A DNA stretch of 64,000 nucleotides from contig NBAZ01000014.1 in NCBI GenBank assembly GCA_002794735.1, forward strand, positions 310,001-374,000, read 5' to 3'. Position 1 is the stretch's first letter. Each line of letters begins with the position of its first letter. A program made the position numbers and the translations under genes. This stretch comes from Pyrrhoderma lamaoense (lineage: Eukaryota; Basidiomycota; Agaricomycetes; Hymenochaetales; Hymenochaetaceae). Under the pieces are notes generated by a model that did no database searches, was not told the origin of the DNA, and saw only the letters and a list, made by a program, of their open reading frames with translations. Of this stretch, positions 13,055 to 24,300 are shown piece after piece.

Positions 13055-13594
13055 ATGGTTAATGCATGCCGAGGATCCCTTGGGGGAGGGGGTATCAGTG
13101 AATTTCACATGAGATCAAGACAGTACCTGTCTAACAGAAAAATGGGACAGCACGGTGTGCAATGCTGTCAAGTATTTCCATACACGACGATACTCAGGAC
13201 AACAAAAAGAGTTATACAGGACACAGGGACGGAAGAGGGCGAACAGATTGATGTCCTGCAAACCTATAGAACCTGTCTTCTATCTCCTTCTGAAGGTCCT
13301 TCTGGAAAACATCTTACAATGTACACATCACACATCATCAGTGTAGTCCAGGCCATAGGTCCAGGAAGACGGGTCTCCTGTGTCCCAAACCCTTCTCCGA
13401 AAGACCTAATCAAGATGGTCTCTCGAGCCATTTGGTATTTTAGTTCTGATCTAAGAAAACGTCAAACCCGCCGTAGACATTCCTTGTCACAGACTTTTGA
13501 GGGGGCTATTTCTCGATCTCAACAGTTGTCCCGGTGTGTCCTTGATCATCCGTCGCATATAACAGTTACACTGCCCAGAGGGGCGCGGATGTAG
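13055..13594 (+). CDS. Orphan 179-codon open frame, doubtful
   Basis: An uninterrupted ATG-to-TAG frame of 179 codons in an otherwise barren stretch. The product would be basic and Ser/Arg-rich, with no signal peptide, membrane helix or recognised motif. The surrounding 12.7-13.7 kb has slightly higher GC than its flanks and also has open minus-strand stretches at 12723-12977 and 13487-13678. It could be a decayed transposon, an orphan gene or chance; no terminal repeats were found. Confidence 0.2.
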   Translation: MVNACRGSLGGGGISEFHMRSRQYLSNRKMGQHGVQCCQVFPYTTILRTTKRVIQDTGTEEGEQIDVLQTYRTCLLSPSEGPSGKHLTMYTSHIISVVQAIGPGRRVSCVPNPSPKDLIKMVSRAIWYFSSDLRKRQTRRRHSLSQTFEGAISRSQQLSRCVLDHPSHITVTLPRGARM

Positions 13595-13699
13595 ATACGC
13601 CGAAACTAGCTCGGAGTTTCGGAACTGTATAGCTGCGGGCATCGAGATACACAAGCTTGTTTTATCTTCAAGATGCAAAAATGAGGTGAAAAATCAGGA

Positions 13700-16600
13700 A
13701 GAGACGCACAAAAGAGAATCGCAAAAAGGGTGGGCGATATCGGAGACAATGAGTAGCAGCCCCACGGACTCCAGGTAATGCCTGTGGGTCAGGATAACGA
13801 TAATTGTAATCATGATATGGGATGTGTCGCAATATTCAGTAACTTGAAAAGGCTACATGTAAAAAAATAACACGGGATAGGGGATCCGCATGGGCGAACG
13901 AATGAGAACGCTTCACTTTCATCAGCTTCGCGCAATAAGCCACCATTGCGGGGTGGGCGTGTGTATGAGTTCGTGCATAAGAAATGACTCTGACCAAGTT
14001 CATGGCGCTTTTGGAAATTCCTCTCACAAGCCTCTCGTTACTTTTGAAACTACCTAGGTCTTGTGATGGTCGATGTACTAAACTTATTATTTACCTAATG
14101 AACTCATTGAATTATAGACTTTCGCATTTACAGTGATCCAATAGGAATAAATCGGTATTTTTGTAAGGACTAAAGTAGTAAAGAAGAAAAATTGAGAACC
14201 CCGAATTGATCGTAAGATGCCCCCGTATAGATATTGCCCTAGGGACAAATGCTTCTTGGGATTTGTGAAAGTTTAAGAATCGTACAACTTCAACCCGGAC
14301 CGTACATACATATTGCACATGCTATCCTTCTTATTTTCCTTACTTTGAGGATAAAATTCCGAGTGCAATTACAGATACTCTTGGTAATATCCGATAAAGG
14401 TAATTGAAAGTTGTTATGAAACTAGAGTGATAAATGGATAATGGAATTTCTCCAATCGCTAGTACAATCGACTCAAACAAATCTACAAAAAAATAGTAAT
14501 GGCATGCTTTGAGGCATATAACTTACTCCATGATCACTTTCGGAGGAGGTAGCTCAGGAAACAAATATGGATGCACATCCAAGCATCACATTCATCTTCC
14601 CTCCAAAATAAGAAAGTAATTTTTTCAACAATACATTGCTTGCACCGAAAATTTTTCCTTACATCCGTAATTCGATATTCTTGTCCTTCTTCTTCCATAT
14701 TCCAGCATCACATACGCACAGATAATGAAACAAGCGAAAAACATATCCATACCTAATCAACTGTTTTAAAATATGATCATGATATGAACATTTGACAAAT
14801 CAATCTTGAACAAACACACTAAACAACTCCAGATCTTGCACTTGAGCGGCTACGCGTCCTCGGAATTAGCCGCTAGACGCCACAATTCGGGCAATCAGTT
14901 GAGGGTAAATCGAAAATATGCGTTTAGTAACATCATGACTGTTATTTTCTCTTTTTTTTCGCTCTTGCTGACCTCGCTCAAAAGTAGATACGGTGAAGTA
15001 AACAACTCCGCCAGAACTCCGATTCAAATGTACGGGTACCGACGGCGAAGGAATTTGTACATGATTGATTAATATCGTTCCCTTTTTTCTATTTTGAAAA
15101 CGGTGGAAAAGAAAATTATCTTGGTAGCGATCTTCTTTTCTCTTCTTCTTCTTTCTTTCCCTCTCTCAATTTCAAAAAGTATATCTTGTATCTTTGTTGT
15201 ATTGATCCCCTAAACAAAGGTATGATGAAAGTTATTGTTGGAGATACTAACTGTAAAGGATATTAACATTTGCAGTTTAGCGAAGATGAGGGAATGTGAT
15301 AATATATGCAATATACACATATGAGCGTTTGTGACCCTGAAGAGATGGGTGCGTAAAAACTTGAGGAAAAATCGAACAACAAGCTTAAGGCTGATTACAT
15401 TCACGAGACATTTTTTCCTATAAAAATTTTTTTGAACAAAGTTTCACGGTGTAGTCTAATAATACAAGACAACATGATTATGATTTTACAAAACAATGTT
15501 TCATTGATATGAAACGAGACGAGTATTATGTACAAAACTACGCGATACAAAAGGAATAAGAGGCCCAAGCGTATAGCCACAAAAAGCCAACTTCATCTGC
15601 AGTTCGAACTCGTGTAATACCAATATCCAACATGCATATACACGCATCCATTACATGTACCTAGTACGGACCGAGTGTGCCAAGAATAACATATGGGTAC
15701 GGACGGAGGAAATGAAGAAGAGAAAGACTCAAAGAAGACGAGCTAGCATAGCATCAAATCGAGCCGAAAGAGAAAATAAGCGGGAGAGCTCACAGCCCGG
15801 GAGGTGCTTCGCCAGAGCAATTGAGTAAATAGGAAAGAAAGTTTTACGCGGGAGAAGCATATAGTGCTTAAGTGACTCTTCGTTCTTGGATCTTCTACTT
15901 TCTTACTCGCTCCCAGAGCAAGCGATATGGTCTCAGCACTTTCAGTGAGAACTTGTTCAGTTGATCTTTAACAATGTTGGCAATGATCTTTTCAAAAATA
16001 TACATATCTAACATCAGATTCCATATTCTCACGCTCCATACTCGGTAAAATTAGTAATATGATGTAATTTGATTTGGTGCAAATATGAAAAGATAAAAAT
16101 ACGTAGAAGTTCTTACACTAACGGAAATAAAAACAGTAAAGAGTCGATCAAAAAAACAACAGTACAGATGAAAAGGCGGGAAAATAGTCTTCAAAAGGAG
16201 TCAATTATTTATATACAGAGCGAGAGAAAGAGCAAATAAAATATGGATTATTATATCATACTTCTTAGAAGAATCTGCTTATTATACTTTCGAGAAAAGA
16301 GAAGAATGCCAAAAAAAATCATACGTCGAAGCAGAGACGTCGAAGCGGAGACCAGATAGAAAAAGGAAAAGAAAGTTTAATGAGAGCCAAAGAAGAAAGT
16401 GATAGATGCAAAGTGCCAAAGCGAATAGGAATAAAGCTAGAAGGAAACTTTAGGAAATGTGTGAAGACATAGACACATTGTATGTTCCAAGAAAATAGAG
16501 AGATAATAAGAGGAAGACACGAAGGACAGGCGACATGAAATAGATAACCGAAGATTGATAGCAGAGTGACGTTCGAGGTTGCAAGAAAAGGCGAATAATA

Positions 16601-16855
16601 GGGTAAGGTATGGTCAAGAAAAAGACGCAGTGTCCGACGGGAAAGTTATGCGTGATGTTAACAATATACTGTGTACAAGTTATGCATATGCGTTCGATGA
16701 TTTGAGGTAACAAAAAAAAATCGAAAAATTGATAGAAAAGACAGGTTTTGTAAGGGGTTGCTGAGATACAAGGAAAAGAAAGAGGCAGAAAGAGAAACCC
16801 AAGAAAGTAGAAGAACAGAGACGACAAATCACATATAGCGACATTTATATACGTA
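13700..16855. other. Gene-free region, likely 3' flank of the homeobox gene
   Basis: No supported gene. The AT-rich, GA-rich DNA between 15700 and 16855 probably includes the 3' UTR of the homeobox gene that ends at 16856. A 14-bp direct duplication with one mismatch (CGTCGAAGCAGAGA) lies near 16324-16351. Otherwise nothing was seen. Confidence 0.5.
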
Positions 16856-19800
16856 TTATGCACCGCCCATAGAGGATGTATTTCCGCCATCAGCAGAAGT
16901 ATCAGGGAAAACATACCCTCTTGCAGGCTGGGGAGAAGTATAGTGACCGGTACTAGAACCTGGGAGTGATAGGGGCATGGGCAACGACCCGCGCCCTCCG
17001 GAGGTCTGTGTTTGGTAAAGCTGTAGTCCACTTCCCATGCTAGCAGGGGAGACCGAAGAGGATGGCATCATATTTGAAGAAGAGTGGGATGCATAATGAG
17101 AAGAGGAGGGATAATTGTTTGGTACCATCGAAGACGGCGAAGTAGACGACGCATGTTGAGAGTGATGTAAGGTGGGCATACTCGCTCTTCTAGAATTGAC
17201 GTCGTATCCCATCCCTGTCCCCATTCCGAGTCCTCCGAGGCCCATCCCGTTTCCAGAACCAAAAGAACTCATTCCCATCCCCCCGTTGACTCCCATTGAC
17301 TGCCTGTACTGTTGTTGATACAACCCTGTAGAAGACTGGACAGACCGAATTTGTTGATTCGGGTAACCCAAGCCAATTCCATTCATACCAAGCCCGTTTG
17401 CGCCAGCGGAAGACGCCGAGTGAAGCCCAGACATCATACCTCCCATTCCACCCATCCCTCTAGCGGAAGATCCAGGACCAAGTCCTGATCCAAGCCCAGA
17501 CATGTTCCCACTACTACCGCCATAAGGGTGAGAAGACGTATAGCTGAGTGACGTCCTTGTTGGACCTATCGAATGACCATTATCGTGTTGACTAAGAGAG
17601 GAATGTACTGAGTGCGGATGCGCATAAGGAGATGACCCATGGGAGGAGTGGTGAGATACAACATGAGAACTTGGAGGGTAAGAAGAAGGTACTGTTGTCG
17701 TTAGATTGCTCTGAACTCGTTGTGCTGGGGCAAGTATCCTACGGCGAGCCTAAAGTGATATTTAATCTCATTATCTAATTATATGAAGAGTAGAGCTGTG
17801 ATTCACTTACGTTGATCATCCAATTGCTTACCTGGCTCATAGAGAGTCCAGTAGCAAGACATAGTTGCTTCTTTTCCTCTTCACTTGGGTAAGGATGGTC
17901 GCTATGCCTGTGCAACCAATCCTTGAGGAAATCTGTCGTAGGCTTGGGTAGTTTTCCTCTTCTCCTCGCTGGGCGAGCAGCTACCTGAGCAGCTACTTGA
18001 GCGGCACTAGCTGCAGCAGCAGGGGAGACGTTCAAAGACGCCGCCGCCGCAGCGGCAGCTGCAGCCGTATTAGGGGATAAGGGCAAAGAGTTAGATCGAC
18101 TGGGGGAGAGGGATGCCGTCTGTTGTTGCTGCCTGCGTTGTTGTTGCTGATGTTGGCTGGTTTGAGAGATTGGCATTACTTGCTGGGACTGATTATGAGA
18201 CGATGAAGTGGAGGTACTAGAGGCCATGCCTGAATGAGTGTGACCTGAGATGCGGGGTAGTCCACCCAAAACACTATTGCCTGTTCCACCGAAACCGAAC
18301 ATGCTCCCTCCGTTCGTACTTGCACTTGATGGAGTCGACGATGACCTCACAATACCAGACGAAGAACTATTGCCGTCCCAACCTCCATTGCCATTCCCAC
18401 TGCTATCGACGACAGGAACATCCAAATTCAAATATTCTCTTTCGAGACGATCAATTTCCTTGACTTCTTCTGGCCTCATGTTGGCACCAGAGGAAGCATA
18501 ACCTTTATCACTTCTTGAGCGATGAACAATATCCAAGGGTGTTTGTGGGAAGGAACTGTTAGACGCACTACTTAAACACTTGCCGTAGTACTTTGACTTA
18601 AAGCACTCATCGGAAACGGTGATCCCATAGTGCCTGTTGGCGTAGCGCCACTCGATGGTGTGCTGCCTTGTCCACTCCCTGGGTTACTGTTAGTATTTCC
18701 GGAAGACTGAGAGGGTGGGAATTGATAGCCTGAAAGGCCATTGTCACTCCGAGGGCTCCCTCCATATCCACTTCCATTCCCATATCCATAGCTTGAGCTA
18801 CCTGTACTTCCGACGGATGAAGAGCTCCGTTGAGAAAGAAGCGATGGTGCAAGACCCCCTGTACCAGAATGCATTCACGAGTGGCAAGAGATGTACTGTA
18901 TAGGGATGGTAAGCTACCTCTGCGGGTGTCGTTCAATCCCAACGATGATGAAAGGTGTTCTGCGGAATTGAAATGTAGGCACTACTGGGATAATCGGTGC
19001 CTTGTGTCTGGCCGAAGTAAGATCCTGAACCAAATACTGAAGAGTTGGAAGACGACGAAGAAGTAGAGGTTGAGCTAAGGCCGTGCGATGTGGGTGGAGC
19101 GCTCGCACTTTCGCCTAGGTTGATGCTATCACGATCTTGTATCTGACCAAAATCAAGTTCGTTATGACCGTACGAGAAAATTGGAGTATGCTGAGCTCTA
19201 ATAGCCTCTGAGGTAAATGACGGGCCTCCCGGTTCCCCTGCACTTACGGGTCGACTTGACACAGGTATTTGAGATGGCATGGACGGGCCTAGGCTGAGTG
19301 TAGGTCTTGCACGTTTTGCTCCTCTCGGGCTTTCTGAACGTATGACCGAGTTTGTATTTGTGTTCGGGTACTCCGACGAGGGATAATCATAGTCGTAATC
19401 ATATTCCTCCGGGGAGACACCTCTCTTAAGGGTTGACGTCGGAACAGAAAGGCTGTTCGAAAGTGCCGAATGTGAGGTCGCAGCTGTGATACTACTCATT
19501 CCACTTAGACCGCTCAACACTGTTGATGTCGTCGCTGTGGAGGTTGTAGAGTGTATCGAGTGTGCAGAGGCGGACACAGTTGAGGTCGTAGATGCCCTAC
19601 GAGCTGCGTAATCTGAGTTGCTATGCTCATCAATAGGCATCATGAGATCCCGCTCGTCTCTGTCTGCCGTGCTGTTTTCTCGGTCTCCCAGCACTCTCCT
19701 TGAAGCACTGTTGACAAACTCTGTCCTTGGATCTTCAGTATAGCACGGGTCTGTTTCGACGTCAAGTAGGTCCCTGTTTTGTGGCTGCTCTTGAGGATGA

Positions 19801-19955
19801 GGGTGGAGGGGAAGATGTGACTGAGGGTGAGTGTGATGGGGATGGGAGATTGTATGCGTGCTAGAAAGACTGTGCGCGTGGTCCATACCGTCGACGTCGA
19901 CGTCGTTCATAGGTCCGTTCGCGGGACTGTCAGCGCTGGACATCATCAACAACAT
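16856..19955 (-). CDS. TALE/KN-class homeobox transcription factor
   Basis: Four exons fit: 19955-18944, 18858-18618, 18555-17811 and 17749-16856. They total a multiple of three, about 963 residues. The homeodomain lies at about residues 615-672. It has the three-residue TALE loop (HPYPSEEEKKQL) and recognition helix SQVSNWMINARRRIL, split by an intron after the Asn. TALE proteins bind DNA in the nucleus and often control development. The rest is low complexity: His/Pro- and Ser/Thr-rich N-terminus, Gln-rich and Ala-run segments before the homeodomain, and a Gly/Met/Ser-rich C-terminal third. The recognition helix has Met where most homeodomains have Phe49. Introns 1 (85 nt) and 2 (62 nt) use weak donors (GTTGGG, GTTTCC) and were chosen because phases match and stops are avoided; the 61-nt intron in the homeodomain is canonical. 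A further 5' exon may exist at 21119-21332, spliced to 19935. The start at 19955 is therefore provisional. Confidence 0.85.
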
Positions 19956-19973
19956 AATGGTTGGGATCGGCAC

Positions 19974-21118
19974 CAGAAAGGGGTTGGGTAGCGACGGGGT
20001 GTTGATGAGCGGGTATTAAATATGCAGAAGAAGTTTAAAGAGGGTAAGTCAGTACGTCGAGCAGAGAGTGATAGATGGTTAGAATAAAAGGAAATAACTG
20101 AGAAATAAAAAGTTTATAAATTAGTGTGTTCAGTAGAGTGATGATGGACAGGTCGACAGGAGGCAATCCCTACGCGTCCATGCGAGATTCGCAAATTAAA
20201 ATTTAGAAAAATTTAGAAAAAAATAAGAATCATAAAAAAGGTAAAAAAGGGCAAAAAAAAATAGTAATTTTGGTTTGTGATAGTTCATCAATCCAAACAG
20301 GTAGCAGCATTGCACGTTTTGGAACAGAAGAAGCTGAGGGACAATGCCGACCTTACACCCCCAGACACGAAGCAAGATAATCCCGTCTAACGCTCTGGCT
20401 GAGTAAAAGCCGGTAGGTGCTACAGTGTGCAAGAGGGGGGAGGAGGAGAAGAAGTGCCGGATACAAGGTGTGTTGAGTCGCGTGCTCACCAGGGATATGT
20501 AAGAATGCCGCTTCAACCGAAATCAAAGATGAGTAAGTGGTAAATGAATCGAGTGTCTCTTCGACGCCGTGTTTAGCGACGATGACGATGATGGAGGGGG
20601 GAAAGGAGATACGGAGGATATAAAAGCAGGTGGAGTGACTAGCTCGACCTCGACCTTTAGAGGAGTATATACATATGAAAAGCAGAACAATGTGGTCCCG
20701 CGGGTCTTCTTCCATCACTCTCACCGAGACCCGTCCATCATATCATTGAGATCACAATGACCCAATAAATCGACGCACTTCTCGATTCGCACCCTCCAGA
20801 ATTGCCAATATGGCGGGCACAGGGACTGACTGCTATTCATATCTTTTGCTCCAGAACTGCCATTTCAAACACCAGATTCCGGTCGATTGCCCTGGTCTCA
20901 TGGCTCTGGATCTGAGAGAGATAGGCGCCTAACCCAATAGTCCAGATGGACTGATCAACGGTTTGATGCCCGTAACGGGTGACACAAACTCTGGGACATG
21001 CCCACACGCATTGAACTTCCCCCGAGAAAAAACGAAAACAAGAACAAAAACAGATCGAAGTAACAAGAACAGAAAGGGGAAGGAAGCAAATATACCCATA
21101 TTACGGAACAGGACTTAC
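19974..21118. other. Upstream region or long first intron of the homeobox gene
   Basis: No open frame with a domain. If the exon at 21119-21332 belongs to the homeobox gene this is most of a 1.18-kb intron (donor GTAAGT at 21118, acceptor at 19936). If not, it is promoter and 5' UTR. It contains A-rich runs at 20200-20270 and a GA-rich run near 20440. Confidence 0.45.
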
Positions 21119-21332
21119 ATATGCAGCTTCTGGTGTTGATACCGAAGTTGGAGTTGTGATATGTTGAAATCGCTCAGCTCGCTCATGACGACGTCGTTAT
21201 GTCTTGAAAAGGATGGACCAAGTCCGATGGAGTTTATCTGCTCTTGTTGAAAGTTGAGATCGGGGAAAGCGTTGTAGCTGCGAATGGCGCTTCGATAGAA
21301 AGCATCATTGGCTTCAAAAAGTCTTTCAGATC
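21119..21332 (-). CDS. Candidate 5' coding exon of the homeobox gene
   Basis: A minus-strand stretch of about 70 codons reads like real protein (for example RLFEANDAFYRSAIRSYNAF, later LQLRYQHQKLH). It has an ATAG acceptor at 21333 and a consensus GTAAGT donor at 21118. It ends in phase 2. An acceptor at 19936 inside the first homeobox exon has the matching phase and would give an in-frame join. The peptide itself has no domain I recognise, and no start codon was found just upstream, so at least one more exon would be needed. It could instead belong to an unrelated gene. Confidence 0.42.
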
Positions 21333-21339
21333 CTATTCA

Positions 21340-24300
21340 AGCACCAACATTTAACAACAAACCAGTAACTCTCTTCTGGAGTAAGCTACACACACCTTAA
21401 GTGCTTGGAAGCGCAATAGAGATCCAACGCTCTTCAGTTCCGTTCAAAACTCGTTCGGCTAGTAGTGCTAAACAAGCTACCAGCACTAGCAATAGAAGAT
21501 ATTCCCGTATCGGCGGAACCGAACAACGAGAAAAGCAAGGGAAAAGCCTCCGGAGCTCCGGGGCTTGAAATGTTCGGCAGAAAGAAGGCCCAAAGGTCGA
21601 TTAATGAAGAGGCGGGATGATCAATGTGAGTTCAAACAGACGGCCCGGGGAGAGGGGGTGGTAGATGACGGAGAGGAAAATGAGGTTTAGGTGGCTGATG
21701 GGATTATGGAGAGGAGAATAGTAACGTGGATAGCGTTGCGGAGAAGCTGTGAGCCAGGAGAAAGGGAAGAAAAAAGCAGAATGCGAAAGAGTCGCCTACT
21801 TATATTCGTGCTCGTATTCGCTCTCTTCAGTACCGATGCGAGGTGCGGAACCTGTCTACGGATCGAGGATGGAGGCAGAGGATCCGTCGAAACTTTCTTG
21901 ATCGAAATCAAAAATAATATTCACGGAAAAGAGAACAAAGGTTAATTACTGCCGACTTGAGTATATGCACTTCTGTTCCTGGGCTCCTGAAATTTGCTTC
22001 CTTGTTCTTTTTGACCTTTTCTTTCGACAATTTGCTATGCTGCTCACTCCAAGCGTGTGTAGATTCCGTAAGTGTTATGTGATTGCTCTAGTTACGACGT
22101 TGTGTAGTCCTTTTGTTTTCTTCCCTTAGTTCCAACACCTCTTTGTCTTTGGTATCTTATCTGTCGTAATGTTTTACGTGTCTAGAGGTTCAGGAGTCAG
22201 TGATGAGTTCGATCATTGAAATTACAGTGATACGTGAGAAAACGTGCACACAATATATGTGAGCAGGAAGAAAACGGGTATTGAAAGGCCAACCCTGGAC
22301 CAAATTTAATTTAGCAATGCAAGATGATATCAACTCACCTTCCGGTTTTATTTATCAGTGAAACGAAATATTCGTATGTTGGGATCGTCGTTCGGTCGTC
22401 CCTTCTTTCGAGTGCTGTAATAAAGTTTTTTTACTTGTTTGCTTCCAAAGTTCTCCTCCTAAAGTCTGCTTCTTGAAAGCTGAATTGTAAGGAAAAATAC
22501 GAATTATGAGTTTGTGTTATGCCTCTTATAGAAGGGGCAAAAGATGCAAGGCGGTGTTGCTATTACTACCACCGGGCTGTTGTTGCTAGAGACGAGGATC
22601 TGCGTCTTTTGTCTCTCTCAGGTTCGATGAGAGAGAGCAAGATCTAAGAAGTATTATGATATAACACGGGAAGAGAGGGGAGGGAAAATTGGGAGTCAAT
22701 CAGAGATCCGGCTTTCTTCCTAGTCCGTACGGCTACTTCAGGCTATCACTCTTAGCACACTTATCAAGGAAGAAAGAACTAGTCTGTCGACCTCTCAGCT
22801 GGAATCACTAGAGGTTAATTCAGTTTTCCAATACGTCAGCCAAGGGAACATGATTTGAAATACGTTATATCGGACAAGTTGCGAATCGCCAATACGGATC
22901 GAATCGTACAAGAGATTGTTGTTTCGCGTTTGTTCAAGTTTATGTTTTCAAATTTCGTTGAAAGTAAATTTGAAACGATTGGGCCCAGACGAGAGAGGAA
23001 CAGAGTACGAAACAGACATGATTAACAGAGTGGTATGGATGTCAGCCACAAGTCCTCAGATAGTTCACAGGGCACTTTAACCCGGAAGAAAGGAATAACA
23101 TACCGAAGATCGTCTTTCTGCAGGAAAATATCACCAGAAATAACAAATGGCTTCTTCGAAAAATAGTCGGGATATCGGTAGTCCGGATAAGATATGCACG
23201 GATGCAGATGACGACAGGATGTAGTACTCAGATATTTCAGTACTTAACCTCCGGGTATTCCTCGAGCGGATGTAGGTCGAGCAAAATGCGAAGCAAAAAA
23301 AGATTCTAAACTCGGAATTTAATTGCTTAAAATTCAATCAGACTTTATCGTGTTCGTTCGTTGCCTAGATGGACCCCAATAATAAGCGATTTGTAATGAG
23401 GTAAGGGGGGCGAAGGGGTTATAGAGAGATAGGTGAGATGCTTTTTGTCAAAGTGTTTTTGATCCCAATTCCAGATTATACTTACGTTTGTCGTCACTAG
23501 AGATTATGGTAAGAAACCCTAGTCGATGACGGCTCTTCTTTGGATATGACGAGATAACGTTAGTAATTAGCAGATTATGTCCACCCGTCAATGGGAAGGG
23601 GAAGAAGCGGAGGTAAGCAGTAGATAATGGACAGATGCTATTAGCCGAAAACTAAGTGTAGGAGGGCTATGACAGAGTTTAACTCGATACAGAAACGGTT
23701 CGAGGCTAGGAAAGTGAGAGAGGGGGGAGAGCAGGAGGACAGACTGAATTGAACACTATCCCGAATATATACCCTTGACGAAAGAGAAGCACTGGTGTAG
23801 ATAGGAAATACTGCCTTAAACTGGAAAGTAAAAGCATCTATAAGCATAGAAAGATGGGCGCTTTTGCCTCCAGAATCAACATTAACTTTCCGATTTACAC
23901 AAACTTTCCCACTTTCTCGAAATCTGTGGTTTTCCCAGAGGTGAGATCATGACTCCGCGCATCCGAGGGTAAATATCCGCCTTCTTCGATTGAACACTCA
24001 TACTTGATATGTTAGTGATTTGAATGATGGTAAGAGTATTTAATTAACTCCTGGACCCCAGGTCGGGTCGATCGCGCCCCCTATATGGTCATAATACATC
24101 ATTTGGCATCATCCCATCAAAATCACATCCCTGAGCAAGAGTTGCACATGCATTAAGGGTAGCTGGAAAATGGCCAGCTCAAGGAAGTGCGATTGGTGGG
24201 CTATTCCGAGAGCCAAGGAAGTAAAGAAGAGAGGAGCTTGATCCTTGTCCATGTAAGGATACAAAAATAAAATCAACAAAACATCACAAATTAACGAAAA

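Noticed and set aside
18250..19066. Plus-strand frames across the homeobox gene
   Set aside because: Low-complexity shadows; the minus strand has the homeodomain and consistent intron phases.
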